DNA of 64,000 nt from Cydia pomonella (lineage: Eukaryota > Arthropoda > Insecta > Lepidoptera > Tortricidae): the NCBI RefSeq assembly GCF_033807575.1, contig NC_084704.1:36433968-36497967 (forward strand), in the 5' to 3' direction. Of this stretch, positions 21,791 through 33,120 are shown in pieces. A program made the position numbers and the translations under genes. The notes beneath the pieces were generated by a model that saw nothing but the letters and a program-made list of their open reading frames with translations, was not told the origin of the DNA and ran no database searches. The stretch's first letter is position 1. Each line of letters begins with the position of its first letter.

Positions 21791-22501
21791 ATGACTATTT
21801 TTCTAAGCACGAACCAAATCTGGCAAAAAACTGTCAATATTTTCAATCTTGCCCCAATCACTTTAATTGCACTTGATCATATCATCTTATACTCAAAAAT
21901 AACTTTATTTCAATATAAATCTCAAAAACTGTAAAAATGATAGTTTTGATAAAATTTGTCAATTTGCACTTGGTCATGTCATCTTATACAGCTGTATAGC
22001 TATTCCAAGTAAACATTTTTGTTAAAACTGTCAAATTTCGAGAAACTGTCAAAATACATCAACTATGACACTTTTTGTCAAAAATACTTAACAATGACAA
22101 TTTCTATTTAACTATGACAAAATGTGAAACTTTTTCTCAAAAACTGTCAAATTTAACAGTTTGACAGATCATGTCAATATAGACTATGCCATGTCACTAT
22201 GTACCAAATATGAACATACAAACTCTAAAAACTCACCCATAATTACATAAAATCCAATTTCTATGAAAAAAAGGGTCAAGTGTGAGTCGGATTTCACTAT
22301 TTCCATACAAATAATTCAACGACGCCGCATAAACAGGAATAGCAATGTTTTAAGAAATTTCGCAACTTTAGGACGCTATATCTCGGAAACGGTAAGAGAT
22401 AGAGCAAAATGGACGTCAGATTCGAGCAGTCAGATATTACGTTAGTAATATCAGAATTTAAGCAAATGTGTAAATAGAATTTTTTTTCAGAATTTTTGGA
22501 C

Positions 22502-22544
<43 letters not shown>

Positions 22545-22847
22545 CAAAAAAATGTGCGAAAATAATCTAACCCGGGTCTAAAATCTTTATTTATTAACCG
22601 ATTTTCTTGAAAAAAGTGTCATTCGATGCAGAATTAGAGAAATTTTGGGGTAGCTAGGAAACCAAGTGCCTAAATATAATACATTTTTCGCAAAAAACAA
22701 AAAACTGAAAATTTTCAAAAAAAAAATGTATGGGAGGTCCCAGACCCAGGACGATTCTGAGCAAGCGCGAAATACCATATAAAGATAAGGTCAAAATAAG
22801 CCCCTGTACCAAATTTGAACAAAATCTACCGAGAATCAACCCTATAA

Positions 22848-22917
22848 CCTAACCTAACCTAACCTAACCTAACCTAACCTAACCTAACCTAACCTAACCT
22901 AACCTAACCTAACCTAA
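22848..22917 (+). repeat. Telomeric (CCTAA)n between U1 and U2
   Basis: About 14 perfect units of CCTAA join the two satellite copies. Confidence 0.97.
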
Positions 22918-25900
22918 ATGTCAAAATGTCTAAATGTCAGTAACCTAACCTAACCTAACCTAACTGTGAAACTGTCAGAATGTCAGAATGTCAGATTGTC
23001 AGATTGTCAAAATGTCATTTTTTGTGTCACAAACTGTCAAAATGTCATTTTGTGTCAAAAACGGTCAAAATGTCATTTTGTGTCAAAAACTGTCAAAATG
23101 TCATTTTGTGTCAAAAACTGTCAAAATGTCATTTTGTGTCAAAAACTGTCAAAATGTCATTTTGTGTCAAAAACTGTCAAAATGTCATTTTTTGTCAAAA
23201 ACTGTCAAAATGTCATTTTGTGTCTAAAACTGTCAAAATGACATTTTGTGTCAAAAACTGTCAAAATGTCATTTTGGGTCAAAAACTGTCAAAATGTCAT
23301 TTTGTGTCAAAAACTGTCAAAATGTCATTTTTTGTCAAAAACTGTCAAAATGTCATTTTTTGTCAAAAACTGTCAAAATGTCATTTTGTGTCTAAAACTG
23401 TCAAAATTACATTTTGTGTCAAAAACTGTCTAAATGTCATTTTGGGTCAAAAACTGTCAAAATGTCATTTTGTGTCAAAAACTGTCAAAATGTCATTTTG
23501 TGTCAAAAACTGTCAAAATGTCATTGTGTCAAAAACTGTCAAAATGTCATTTTGTGTCAAAAACTGTCAAAATGTCATTTTGTGTCAAAAACTGTCAAAA
23601 TTACATTTTGGGTCAAAAACTGTCAAAATGTCATTTTGTCTCAAAAACTTTCAAAATGTCATTTTGTGTCAAAAACTGTCAAAATGTCATTTTGTGTCAA
23701 AAATGCCATGTCACTATGTACCAAATATGAACATACAAACTCTATAAACTCACCCATAATTACGTAAAATCGAATTTCTATGAAAAAAGGGTCAAGTGTG
23801 AGTCGGATTTCACTATTTCCATACAAATAATTCATCGACGCCGCATAAACAGGAATAGCAATGTTTTATGAAATCTCGCAAATTTAGGACGCTATATCTC
23901 GGAAACGGTAAGAGATAGAGCAAAATGGACTTCAGATTCGGGCAGTCAGATATTACGTTAGTAATATCGAAATTTAAGCAAATGTATAGATAGAATTTTT
24001 TTCAGAATTTTTGGACAACTTTTTTTTTCAAAAAAATTTGCGAAAATAATCTAACCCGGGTCTAAAATCTTTATTTATTAACCGATTTTCTTCAAAAAAG
24101 TGTCATTCGATGCAGAATTAGAGAAATTTTGGGGTAGCTAGGAAAATAAAGTGCCTAAATGTAATACATTTTTCGCAAAAAACAAAAAACTGAAAATTTT
24201 CAAAAAAAATGTATGGGAGGTCCCAGACCCAGGGCGATTCTGAGCAAGCGCGAAATACTATAGAAAGATAAGGTCAAAAAAAGCCCCTATACCAAATTTG
24301 AACAAAATCTACCGAGAATTAACCCTATAACGGTAACGCGGGAGCACCGCGATCGACGTAATCGACGTAATTATCATTGCAAAATTGAAATTTTTCCTAG
24401 CCAACTTTTCCATAGTTTTTTGTTTGTATAGTACTTATAGTCCCTAAAAAATAGTATTAAAGTTATCTCTGTAAACGTGTGATGCTTACTTTTTGTGTAA
24501 AATAGTTTTGAAATTTTCACCATAACCGAGTTTACTGTGAAACTGTCAGTATGTCAGAATGGCAGATTGTCAGCATGTCAAAGTGTCATTGTCAGTCAAT
24601 ATCTGTCAAAATGTCATTTTGTGTCAAAAACTGTCAAAATGACATTTTTTGTCAAAAACTGTCAAAATGACAGTTTTGGTCAAAAACTGTCAAAATGTCA
24701 TTTTGTGTCAAAAACTGTCAAAATGTCATTTAGTGTCAAAAACTGTCAAAATGTCATTCTGGGTCAAAAACTGTCAAAATGTCATTTTGTGTCAAAAACT
24801 GTCAAAATGTCATTTTGTGTCAAAAACTGTCAAAATGTCATTTTGTGTCAAAAACTGTCAAAATGTCATTTTGTGTCAAAAACTGTCAAAATGTCATTTT
24901 GGGTCAAAAACTGTCAAAATGTCATTTTGGGTCAAAAACTGTCAAAATGTCATTTTGTGTCAAAAACTTTCAAAATGTCATTTTGGGTCAAAAACTGTCA
25001 AGATGACATTTTGGGTTAAAAACTGTCAAAATATCATTTTGTGTCAAAAACTGTCAAAATATCATTTTGTGTCAAAAACTGTCAAAATGTCATTTTGTGT
25101 CAAAAACTGTCAAAATGTCATTTTGTGTCAAAAACTGTCAAAATGTCATTTTGTGTCAAAAACTGTCAAAATGTCTTTTTGGGTCAAAAACTGTCAAAAT
25201 GTCATTTTGGGTTAAAAACTGTCAAAATGTCATTTTGTGTCAAAAACTGTCAAAATGACATTTTGGGTCAAAAACTGTCAAAATGTCATTTTAGAACAAA
25301 ATCTGTCAAAATGACAATTTTGTCTAAATCTGTCAATTTGCACTTGGCCATGTCATCTCATACAATAATATGACTATTTTTCTAAGCACGAACCAAATCT
25401 GGCAAAAAACTGTCAATATTTTCAATCTTGCCCCAATCACTTTAATTGCACTTGATCATATCATCTTATACTCAAAAATAACTTTATTTCAATATAAATC
25501 TCAAAAACTGTAAAAATGATAGTTTTGATAAAATTTGTCAATTTGCACTTGGTCATGTCATCTTATACAGCTGTATAGCTATTCCAAGTAAACATTTTTG
25601 TTAAAACTGTCAAATTTCGAGAAACTGTCAAAATACATCAACTATGACACTTTTGGTCAAAAATACTTAACAATGACAATTTCTATTTAACTATGACAAA
25701 ATGTGAAACTTTTTCTCAAAAACTGTCAAATTTAACAGTTTGACAGATCATGTCAATATAGACTATGCCATGTCACTATGTACCAAATATGAACATACAA
25801 ACTCTAAAAACTCACCCATAATTACATAAAATCCAATTTCTATGAAAAAAAGGGTCAAGTGTGAGTCGGATTTCACTATTTCCATACAAATAATTCAACG

Positions 25901-26080
25901 ACGCCGCATAAACAGGAATAGCAATGTTTTAAGAAATTTCGCAACTTTAGGACGCTATATCTCGGAAACGGTAAGAGATAGAGCAAAATGGACGTCAGAT
26001 TCGAGCAGTCAGATATTACGTTAGTAATATCAGAATTTAAGCAAATGTGTAAATAGAATTTTTTTTCAGAATTTTTGGAC

Positions 26081-26122
<42 letters not shown>

Positions 26123-26425
26123 CAAAAAAATGTGCGAAAATAATCTAACCCGGGTCTAAAATCTTTATTTATTAACCGATTTTCTTGAAAAAAGTGTCAT
26201 TCGATGCAGAATTAGAGAAATTTTGGGGTAGCTAGGAAACCAAGTGCCTAAATATAATACATTTTTCGCAAAAAACAAAAAACTGAAAATTTTCAAAAAA
26301 AAAATGTATGGGAGGTCCCAGACCCAGGACGATTCTGAGCAAGCGCGAAATACCATATAAAGATAAGGTCAAAATAAGCCCCTGTACCAAATTTGAACAA
26401 AATCTACCGAGAATCAACCCTATAA
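22918..26425 (+). repeat. Subtelomeric satellite unit U2
   Basis: A near-identical copy of U1; equivalent points are 3579 bp apart. The poly(T) run is 39 nt (26084-26122). One visible difference from U1 is TTTTGGTCAAAAAT against TTTTTGTCAAAAAT near the right end. Confidence 0.95.
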
Positions 26426-26495
26426 CCTAACCTAACCTAACCTAACCTAACCTAACCTAACCTAACCTAACCTAACCTAACCTAACCTAACCTAA
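26426..26495 (+). repeat. Telomeric (CCTAA)n between U2 and U3
   Basis: About 14 perfect units, the same length as the array between U1 and U2. Confidence 0.97.
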
Positions 26496-29400
26496 ATGTC
26501 AAAATGTCTAAATGTCAGTAACCTAACCTAACCTAACCTAACTGTGAAACTGTCAGAATGTCAGAATGTCAGATTGTCAGATTGTCAAAATGTCATTTTT
26601 TGTGTCACAAACTGTCAAAATGTCATTTTGTGTCAAAAACGGTCAAAATGTCATTTTGTGTCAAAAACTGTCAAAATGTCATTTTGTGTCAAAAACTGTC
26701 AAAATGTCATTTTGTGTCAAAAACTGTCAAAATGTCATTTTGTGTCAAAAACTGTCAAAATGTCATTTTTTGTCAAAAACTGTCAAAATGTCATTTTGTG
26801 TCTAAAACTGTCAAAATGACATTTTGTGTCAAAAACTGTCAAAATGTCATTTTGGGTCAAAAACTGTCAAAATGTCATTTTGTGTCAAAAACTGTCAAAA
26901 TGTCATTTTTTGTCAAAAACTGTCAAAATGTCATTTTTTGTCAAAAACTGTCAAAATGTCATTTTGTGTCTAAAACTGTCAAAATTACATTTTGTGTCAA
27001 AAACTGTCTAAATGTCATTTTGGGTCAAAAACTGTCAAAATGTCATTTTGTGTCAAAAACTGTCAAAATGTCATTTTGTGTCAAAAACTGTCAAAATGTC
27101 ATTGTGTCAAAAACTGTCAAAATGTCATTTTGTGTCAAAAACTGTCAAAATGTCATTTTGTGTCAAAAACTGTCAAAATTACATTTTGGGTCAAAAACTG
27201 TCAAAATGTCATTTTGTCTCAAAAACTTTCAAAATGTCATTTTGTGTCAAAAACTGTCAAAATGTCATTTTGTGTCAAAAATGCCATGTCACTATGTACC
27301 AAATATGAACATACAAACTCTATAAACTCACCCATAATTACGTAAAATCGAATTTCTATGAAAAAAGGGTCAAGTGTGAGTCGGATTTCACTATTTCCAT
27401 ACAAATAATTCATCGACGCCGCATAAACAGGAATAGCAATGTTTTATGAAATCTCGCAAATTTAGGACGCTATATCTCGGAAACGGTAAGAGATAGAGCA
27501 AAATGGACTTCAGATTCGGGCAGTCAGATATTACGTTAGTAATATCGAAATTTAAGCAAATGTATAGATAGAATTTTTTTCAGAATTTTTGGACAACTTT
27601 TTTTTTCAAAAAAATTTGCGAAAATAATCTAACCCGGGTCTAAAATCTTTATTTATTAACCGATTTTCTTCAAAAAAGTGTCATTCGATGCAGAATTAGA
27701 GAAATTTTGGGGTAGCTAGGAAAATAAAGTGCCTAAATGTAATACATTTTTCGCAAAAAACAAAAAACTGAAAATTTTCAAAAAAAAATGTATGGGAGGT
27801 CCCAGACCCAGGGCGATTCTGAGCAAGCGCGAAATACTATAGAAAGATAAGGTCAAAAAAAGCCCCTATACCAAATTTGAACAAAATCTACCGAGAATTA
27901 ACCCTATAACGGTAACGCGGGAGCACCGCGATCGACGTAATCGACGTAATTATCATTGCAAAATTGAAATTTTTCCTAGCCAACTTTTCCATAGTTTTTT
28001 GTTTGTATAGTACTTATAGTCCCTAAAAAATAGTATTAAAGTTATCTCTGTAAACGTGTGATGCTTACTTTTTGTGTAAAATAGTTTTGAAATTTTCACC
28101 ATAACCGAGTTTACTGTGAAACTGTCAGTATGTCAGAATGGCAGATTGTCAGCATGTCAAAGTGTCATTGTCAGTCAATATCTGTCAAAATGTCATTTTG
28201 TGTCAAAAACTGTCAAAATGACATTTTTTGTCAAAAAACTGTCAAAATGACAGTTTTGGTCAAAAACTGTCAAAATGTCATTTTGTGTCAAAAACTGTCA
28301 AAATGTCATTTAGTGTCAAAAACTGTCAAAATGTCATTCTGGGTCAAAAACTGTCAAAATGTCATTTTGTGTCAAAAACTGTCAAAATGTCATTTTGTGT
28401 CAAAAACTGTCAAAATGTCATTTTGTGTCAAAAACTGTCAAAATGTCATTTTGTGTCAAAAACTGTCAAAATGTCATTTTGGGTCAAAAACTGTCAAAAT
28501 GTCATTTTGGGTCAAAAACTGTCAAAATGTCATTTTGTGTCAAAAACTTTCAAAATGTCATTTTGGGTCAAAAACTGTCAAGATGACATTTTGGGTTAAA
28601 AACTGTCAAAATATCATTTTGTGTCAAAAACTGTCAAAATATCATTTTGTGTCAAAAACTGTCAAAATGTCATTTTGTGTCAAAAACTGTCAAAATGTCA
28701 TTTTGTGTCAAAAACTGTCAAAATGTCATTTTGTGTCAAAAACTGTCAAAATGTCTTTTTGGGTCAAAAACTGTCAAAATGTCATTTTGGGTTAAAAACT
28801 GTCAAAATGTCATTTTGTGTCAAAAACTGTCAAAATGACATTTTGGGTCAAAAACTGTCAAAATGTCATTTTAGAACAAAATCTGTCAAAATGACAATTT
28901 TGTCTAAATCTGTCAATTTGCACTTGGCCATGTCATCTCATACAATAATATGACTATTTTTCTAAGCACGAACCAAATCTGGCAAAAAACTGTCAATATT
29001 TTCAATCTTGCCCCAATCACTTTAATTGCACTTGATCATATCATCTTATACTCAAAAATAACTTTATTTCAATATAAATCTCAAAAACTGTAAAAATGAT
29101 AGTTTTGATAAAATTTGTCAATTTGCACTTGGTCATGTCATCTTATACAGCTGTATAGCTATTCCAAGTAAACATTTTTGTTAAAACTGTCAAATTTCGA
29201 GAAACTGTCAAAATACATCAACTATGACACTTTTGGTCAAAAATACTTAACAATGACAATTTCTATTTAACTATGACAAAATGTGAAACTTTTTCTCAAA
29301 AACTGTCAAATTTAACAGTTTGACAGATCATGTCAATATAGACTATGCCATGTCACTATGTACCAAATATGAACATACAAACTCTAAAAACTCACCCATA

Positions 29401-29660
29401 ATTACATAAAATCCAATTTCTATGAAAAAAAGGGTCAAGTGTGAGTCGGATTTCACTATTTCCATACAAATAATTCAACGACGCCGCATAAACAGGAATA
29501 GCAATGTTTTAAGAAATTTCGCAACTTTAGGACGCTATATCTCGGAAACGGTAAGAGATAGAGCAAAATGGACGTCAGATTCGAGCAGTCAGATATTACG
29601 TTAGTAATATCAGAATTTAAGCAAATGTGTAAATAGAATTTTTTTTCAGAATTTTTGGAC

Positions 29661-29708
<48 letters not shown>

Positions 29709-30004
29709 ATGTGCGAAAATAATCTAACCCGGGTCTAAAATCTTTATTTATTAACCGATTTTCTTGAAAAAAGTGTCATTCGATGCAGAATTAGAGAAAT
29801 TTTGGGGTAGCTAGGAAACCAAGTGCCTAAATATAATACATTTTTCGCAAAAAACAAAAAACTGAAAATTTTCAAAAAAAAAATGTATGGGAGGTCCCAG
29901 ACCCAGGACGATTCTGAGCAAGCGCGAAATACCATATAAAGATAAGGTCAAAATAAGCCCCTGTACCAAATTTGAACAAAATCTACCGAGAATCAACCCT
30001 ATAA
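26496..30004 (+). repeat. Subtelomeric satellite unit U3
   Basis: Third copy, 3578 bp after U2. It has one extra A in an A-run near 28230, and the poly(T) run is 38 nt followed directly by A instead of C. It ends in the longest telomeric array of the window. Confidence 0.95.
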
Positions 30005-30576
30005 CCTAACCTAACCTAACCTAACCTAACCTAACCTAACCTAACCTAACCTAACCTAACCTAACCTAACCTAACCTAACCTAACCTAACCTAACCTAAC
30101 CTAACCTAACCTAACCTAACCTAACCTAACCTAACCTAACCTAACCTAACCTAACCTAACCTAACCTAACCTAACCTAACCTAACCTAACCTAACCTAAC
30201 CTAACCTAACCTAACCTAACCTAACCTAACCTAACCTAACCTAACCTAACCTAACCTAACCTAACCTAACCTAACCTAACCTAACCTAACCTAACCTAAC
30301 CTAACCTAACCTAACCTAACCTAACCTAACCTAACCTAACCTAACCTAACCTAACCTAACCTAACCTAACCTAACCTAACCTAACCTAACCTAACCTAAC
30401 CTAACCTAACCTAACCTAACCTAACCTAACCTAACCTAACCTAACCTAACCTAACCTAACCTAACCTAACCTAACCTAACCTAACCTAACCTAACCTAAC
30501 CTAACCTAACCTAACCTAACCTAACCTAACCTAACCTAACCTAACCTAACCTAACCTAACCTAACCTAACCTAACC
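30005..30576 (+). repeat. Telomeric (CCTAA)n, 572 bp
   Basis: About 114 uninterrupted units of CCTAA, the longest pure array in the window. It ends in CC exactly at the 5' end of element E1. Confidence 0.98.
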
Positions 30577-30663
30577 AAAAATACCCTTAATATACCCGCA
30601 TTTAACCCATTTTCGGAACATATAATCTAGCAATTTTTCCCCTTCTTTTGCACCTATCCCGAC

Positions 30664-30688
30664 CTCCGGGACTCTTCTGGTTCCGGAG
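30664..30688 (+). promoter_or_regulatory. Conserved 5' UTR hairpin of E elements
   Basis: CTCCGG at 30664-30669 pairs with CCGGAG at 30683-30688 and is followed by ATATTCC. The same hairpin is found at 33216-33240 (E2), 56281-56305 (E3) and 62675-62699 (E5). The surrounding 5' UTR is more diverged than the hairpin. Confidence 0.55.
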
Positions 30689-31197
30689 ATATTCCCATTT
30701 TCCTCTTTTTCAGATTCTCTTCAAAAATTTTCTATCTTTAAAAATTTGTATCTTTTCGCCTAACTGTCCGATCTTCTTCTTTTTAGTGTCTATCGCTTCC
30801 TCTCAATTGTCTCTTTATAGTTCTCAATAGATTTTGTACTTTTAGATATCTTTTTCTTAGAAAATTTTCATAAATCACTTTTTGCTCTTAAAAATTTTTC
30901 TTCTTAAAATTTATAGTATCAAATTGGTCCTATCTAAATTTTTTCTGACACCTATGTCTAATAGCGCTTCCTAAGCGCTATCCTTTTGTATACTTGTTTT
31001 GTCCTACCACTGGCTAGTAAACTTGTAATTTTACATTTTCCCTTGAAAATTTCAAAATTTTAGCTTTTTCATCTATTAAAAATCTATTTAATGTTGTTTT
31101 AATCTCTCAATTGTTTCAAAGTGTATAATTAATTTCATTTTTGACCTCGGCTATAAAACTGTTAGAATTTACTCAAATATAATAATTTGTCCTTACC

Positions 31198-32532
31198 ATG
31201 AGCACAGAAAACCTAAACTCACTTGACCTCGATGTTGTGCGACTCGAGAGTCTATACTCCACACCGCAGGGCACATCTGCCCAGCGAGACCACACAGTGG
31301 AAGCGCTGCCAGTACGCAGCGCTAACAACCATCCCATCATGGATCTCCTCGAGGAGTTCAACGGCGACCTGGAACATGAAATGAATCAAATATTCGAGAA
31401 CATTGAAACGTCCAAAACACACAAAAGTGTAACAGTAGAAAATAAGCGATGCATCAAGGTCGCCGCTCAGAATGCCATGGCCATCTTCAAAGTTTACACC
31501 AAAGAAATCCATGGCATTTTGAGAAAAGAGGCACTCCCACCCGCTAATATCAAGTCAAGAGCCGTACAAACTGACCCCGATGATGGACTGCAGGACCGAG
31601 CTCGGGACGTTGTTGAGTCGGTCCAGCTGCAGCTCAACCAGATTCGTGAGGAGCAGAGAGCCCTTGGCGAGCTGGTCAAAAACACCATCAGCGGAGCAGA
31701 GTCGGGCTGCACTGCTGAAACCAGACGCCCGACATATAGCGAACAGCTTAAAAAACCTGCTGCCAACAAACCCAAAACTCATCCCGCGCTCGTCGCGACG
31801 ATAGAGAACGTAAACACAACTGCTGACGCAATGGGCACCCTAAGAGCCAAAATCTCCTTCAAAAACGAAAACTTTGCCCCAACCAAAATAAAACCACTCA
31901 CGAATTCTAAAATAAGACTAGAGTTTGACACCGAAGATCAAAGAGACACAACACTACTAAAACTGAACACTGCAAATATCAAAGCGGAGCCTGCCAGGAC
32001 CCTTTCACCGATGGTGATTCTTAAGGGGATCTATAAGGAGACCTTAAAGGATGAACTTTCGCAGATTATACTCTTACAGAACCCATCGGTGAAGGCCACC
32101 CTCGGCGAAGGAGAAACGCTTCAACTATGCTTCGTCACAAACAATAGAAACAATAATCTTTACAATGCGGTCTTCAAATGTCAACCCACCACATGGAGAG
32201 CCATAATAGAACTGGGCCGGCTCAACATTGAGCACCAACGGGTGCAAGTCTCCGAGCAATCTCCATTTAAGCAGTGCCTAAACTGTCTCCAGTTTGGGCA
32301 CACTCGTGTCCATTGTAAAGCAGCAATAAAACCCTGTTCACATTGTGCCGACAAAACTCACTCATATAAGAATTGCCCCAACAAATCAGAAAACCCTAAA
32401 TGCTTCAACTGCCAATCTCATAATTCCAAATTCAACACCAAGCACGACATAAACCACACCGCAATAGATCAAAAATGCCCTCGATTAACCGCAGCCAAAA
32501 CTAATATAGACAATAGAATTAAATACGAATAA
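31198..32532 (+). CDS. E1 Gag-like protein with three zinc knuckles (444 aa)
   Basis: The ORF starts at ATGAGC and is intact. The N-terminal third is unique to this family (HPIMDLLEEFNGDLEHEM ... SVTVENKRCIK). A Leu/Gln-rich segment around residues 135-165 can form a coiled coil. A conserved domain starts near residue 269 (SPMVILKGIY ... NLYNAVFKC ... GRLNIEHQRV), as in R1/TRAS-type ORF1 proteins. Three zinc knuckles follow: C360-C363-H368-C373, C380-C383-H388-C393, and a variant starting C402-C405 and ending at C427. Such proteins bind element RNA and form particles that reach the nucleus. The length is close to that of E2 and E3 (446 and 445 aa). It would make a stand-alone Gag, as in Drosophila HeT-A. 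The function is inferred. Confidence 0.88.
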   Translation: MSTENLNSLDLDVVRLESLYSTPQGTSAQRDHTVEALPVRSANNHPIMDLLEEFNGDLEHEMNQIFENIETSKTHKSVTVENKRCIKVAAQNAMAIFKVYTKEIHGILRKEALPPANIKSRAVQTDPDDGLQDRARDVVESVQLQLNQIREEQRALGELVKNTISGAESGCTAETRRPTYSEQLKKPAANKPKTHPALVATIENVNTTADAMGTLRAKISFKNENFAPTKIKPLTNSKIRLEFDTEDQRDTTLLKLNTANIKAEPARTLSPMVILKGIYKETLKDELSQIILLQNPSVKATLGEGETLQLCFVTNNRNNNLYNAVFKCQPTTWRAIIELGRLNIEHQRVQVSEQSPFKQCLNCLQFGHTRVHCKAAIKPCSHCADKTHSYKNCPNKSENPKCFNCQSHNSKFNTKHDINHTAIDQKCPRLTAAKTNIDNRIKYE

Positions 32533-32734
32533 TATCACAAATCAAATACAGCGTCACTTTTATAATCACCCACAACATATAAGTAATTTGTCATATTTTA
32601 TTGTAATTACATAAATTAATTTTCGCTGATCCTTAAAACTTATCCTCAATCTTTCCCTTTACTTTTATTTGTATGATTCCGATTTTAAATACAAATTAAT
32701 AACGCCAATTACATAACCAAAATTCAGTTATGGT

Positions 32735-32939
32735 CATATGGCCGCCCGTATCTTATCGGGGACCATATGTCCAATAGCATAAACAACAAAACAAAATCAG
32801 ATTTCTAAAATGAGCATCACGATTTATCATAGATAGTGATGCCAAATCTGGAAACATGAAAACATAGATACTTTTCACAAATGTCACCGCGGGCACAGGG
32901 TCGCCCGTATCAATAGCGAGGGCCCTGTGTCTACAACAG
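32735..32939 (+). promoter_or_regulatory. Three-hairpin 3' UTR structure of E1 (SL1-SL3)
   Basis: SL1 pairs CATATGG (32735-32741) with CCATATG (32763-32769). SL2 pairs CAGATTT (32798-32804) with AAATCTG (32844-32850) and, inside it, GCATCAC (32814-32820) with GTGATGC (32836-32842). SL3 pairs CACAGGG (32894-32900) with CCCTGTG (32933-32939). The same layout with compensating stem changes is present in E2, E3, E4 and S1-S5. The probable role is recognition by the reverse transcriptase or Gag. Confidence 0.8.
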
Positions 32940-32951
32940 ACACGGACAAAC

Positions 32952-32993
<42 letters not shown>

Positions 32994-32996
<3 letters not shown>

Positions 32997-33120
32997 AACC
33001 TAACCTAACCTAACCTAACCTAACCTAACCTAACCTAACCTAACCTAACCTAACCTAACCTAACCTAACCTAACCTAACCTAACCTAACCTAACCTAACC
33101 TAACCTAACCTAACCTAACC
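32994..33120 (+). repeat. Telomeric (CCTAA)n between E1 and E2
   Basis: Perfect CCTAA units from the E1 poly(A) to the E2 5' end, ending in CC. Confidence 0.97.

Larger units (their letters stand above)
19339..22847 (+). repeat. Subtelomeric satellite unit U1 (3.58-kb period)
   Basis: The unit begins ATGTCAAAATGTCTAAATGT, contains a short internal CCTAA run, then array A of 28-bp repeats (about 19390-20125), a unique tail (to about 20950), array B of 28-bp repeats (about 20955-21790), degenerate repeats, and a second copy of the tail ending at ACCCTATAA before the next CCTAA run. The tails share the motif ATATCTCGGAAACGGTAAGA. A run of 40 T at 22505-22544 replaces a run of 9 T in the first tail. 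The long ORFs through the arrays are not genes: 28 is not a multiple of 3 and the repeat has no stop in any forward frame. Confidence 0.93.
30577..32993 (+). mobile_element. Gag-only telomeric retroelement E1
   Basis: The element lies between CCTAACC and poly(A)-CCTAACC. It has a 5' UTR of about 620 bp, one ORF (31198-32532), a 3' UTR of about 420 bp and a poly(A) tail of about 39 nt. There is no endonuclease or reverse transcriptase on either strand. The 5' end lacks about nine bases present in E3 and E5 (AAGCTTTCG). The ATG context, tail and insertion position are those of a non-LTR retrotransposon inserted by target-primed reverse transcription. It is closest to E5. Confidence 0.88.

Noticed and set aside
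19387..28953. Long ORFs (up to 255 codons) of repeated VSKTVKMSFCVKNCQN-like peptide
   Set aside because: They are a by-product of the stop-free 28-bp satellite, present in all three plus frames, with no consistent start and no conservation of one frame over the others.
30005..30576. Actual chromosome terminus
   Set aside because: The array is followed by more than 33 kb of further elements and has the wrong strand polarity for a right-hand end. It is an internal telomeric tract of the array.
32533..32954. Hidden RT remnant downstream of E1 gag
   Set aside because: All frames after the gag stop were scanned by eye for RT or endonuclease motifs; only the hairpin-bearing UTR is present. The same holds for E2-E4.
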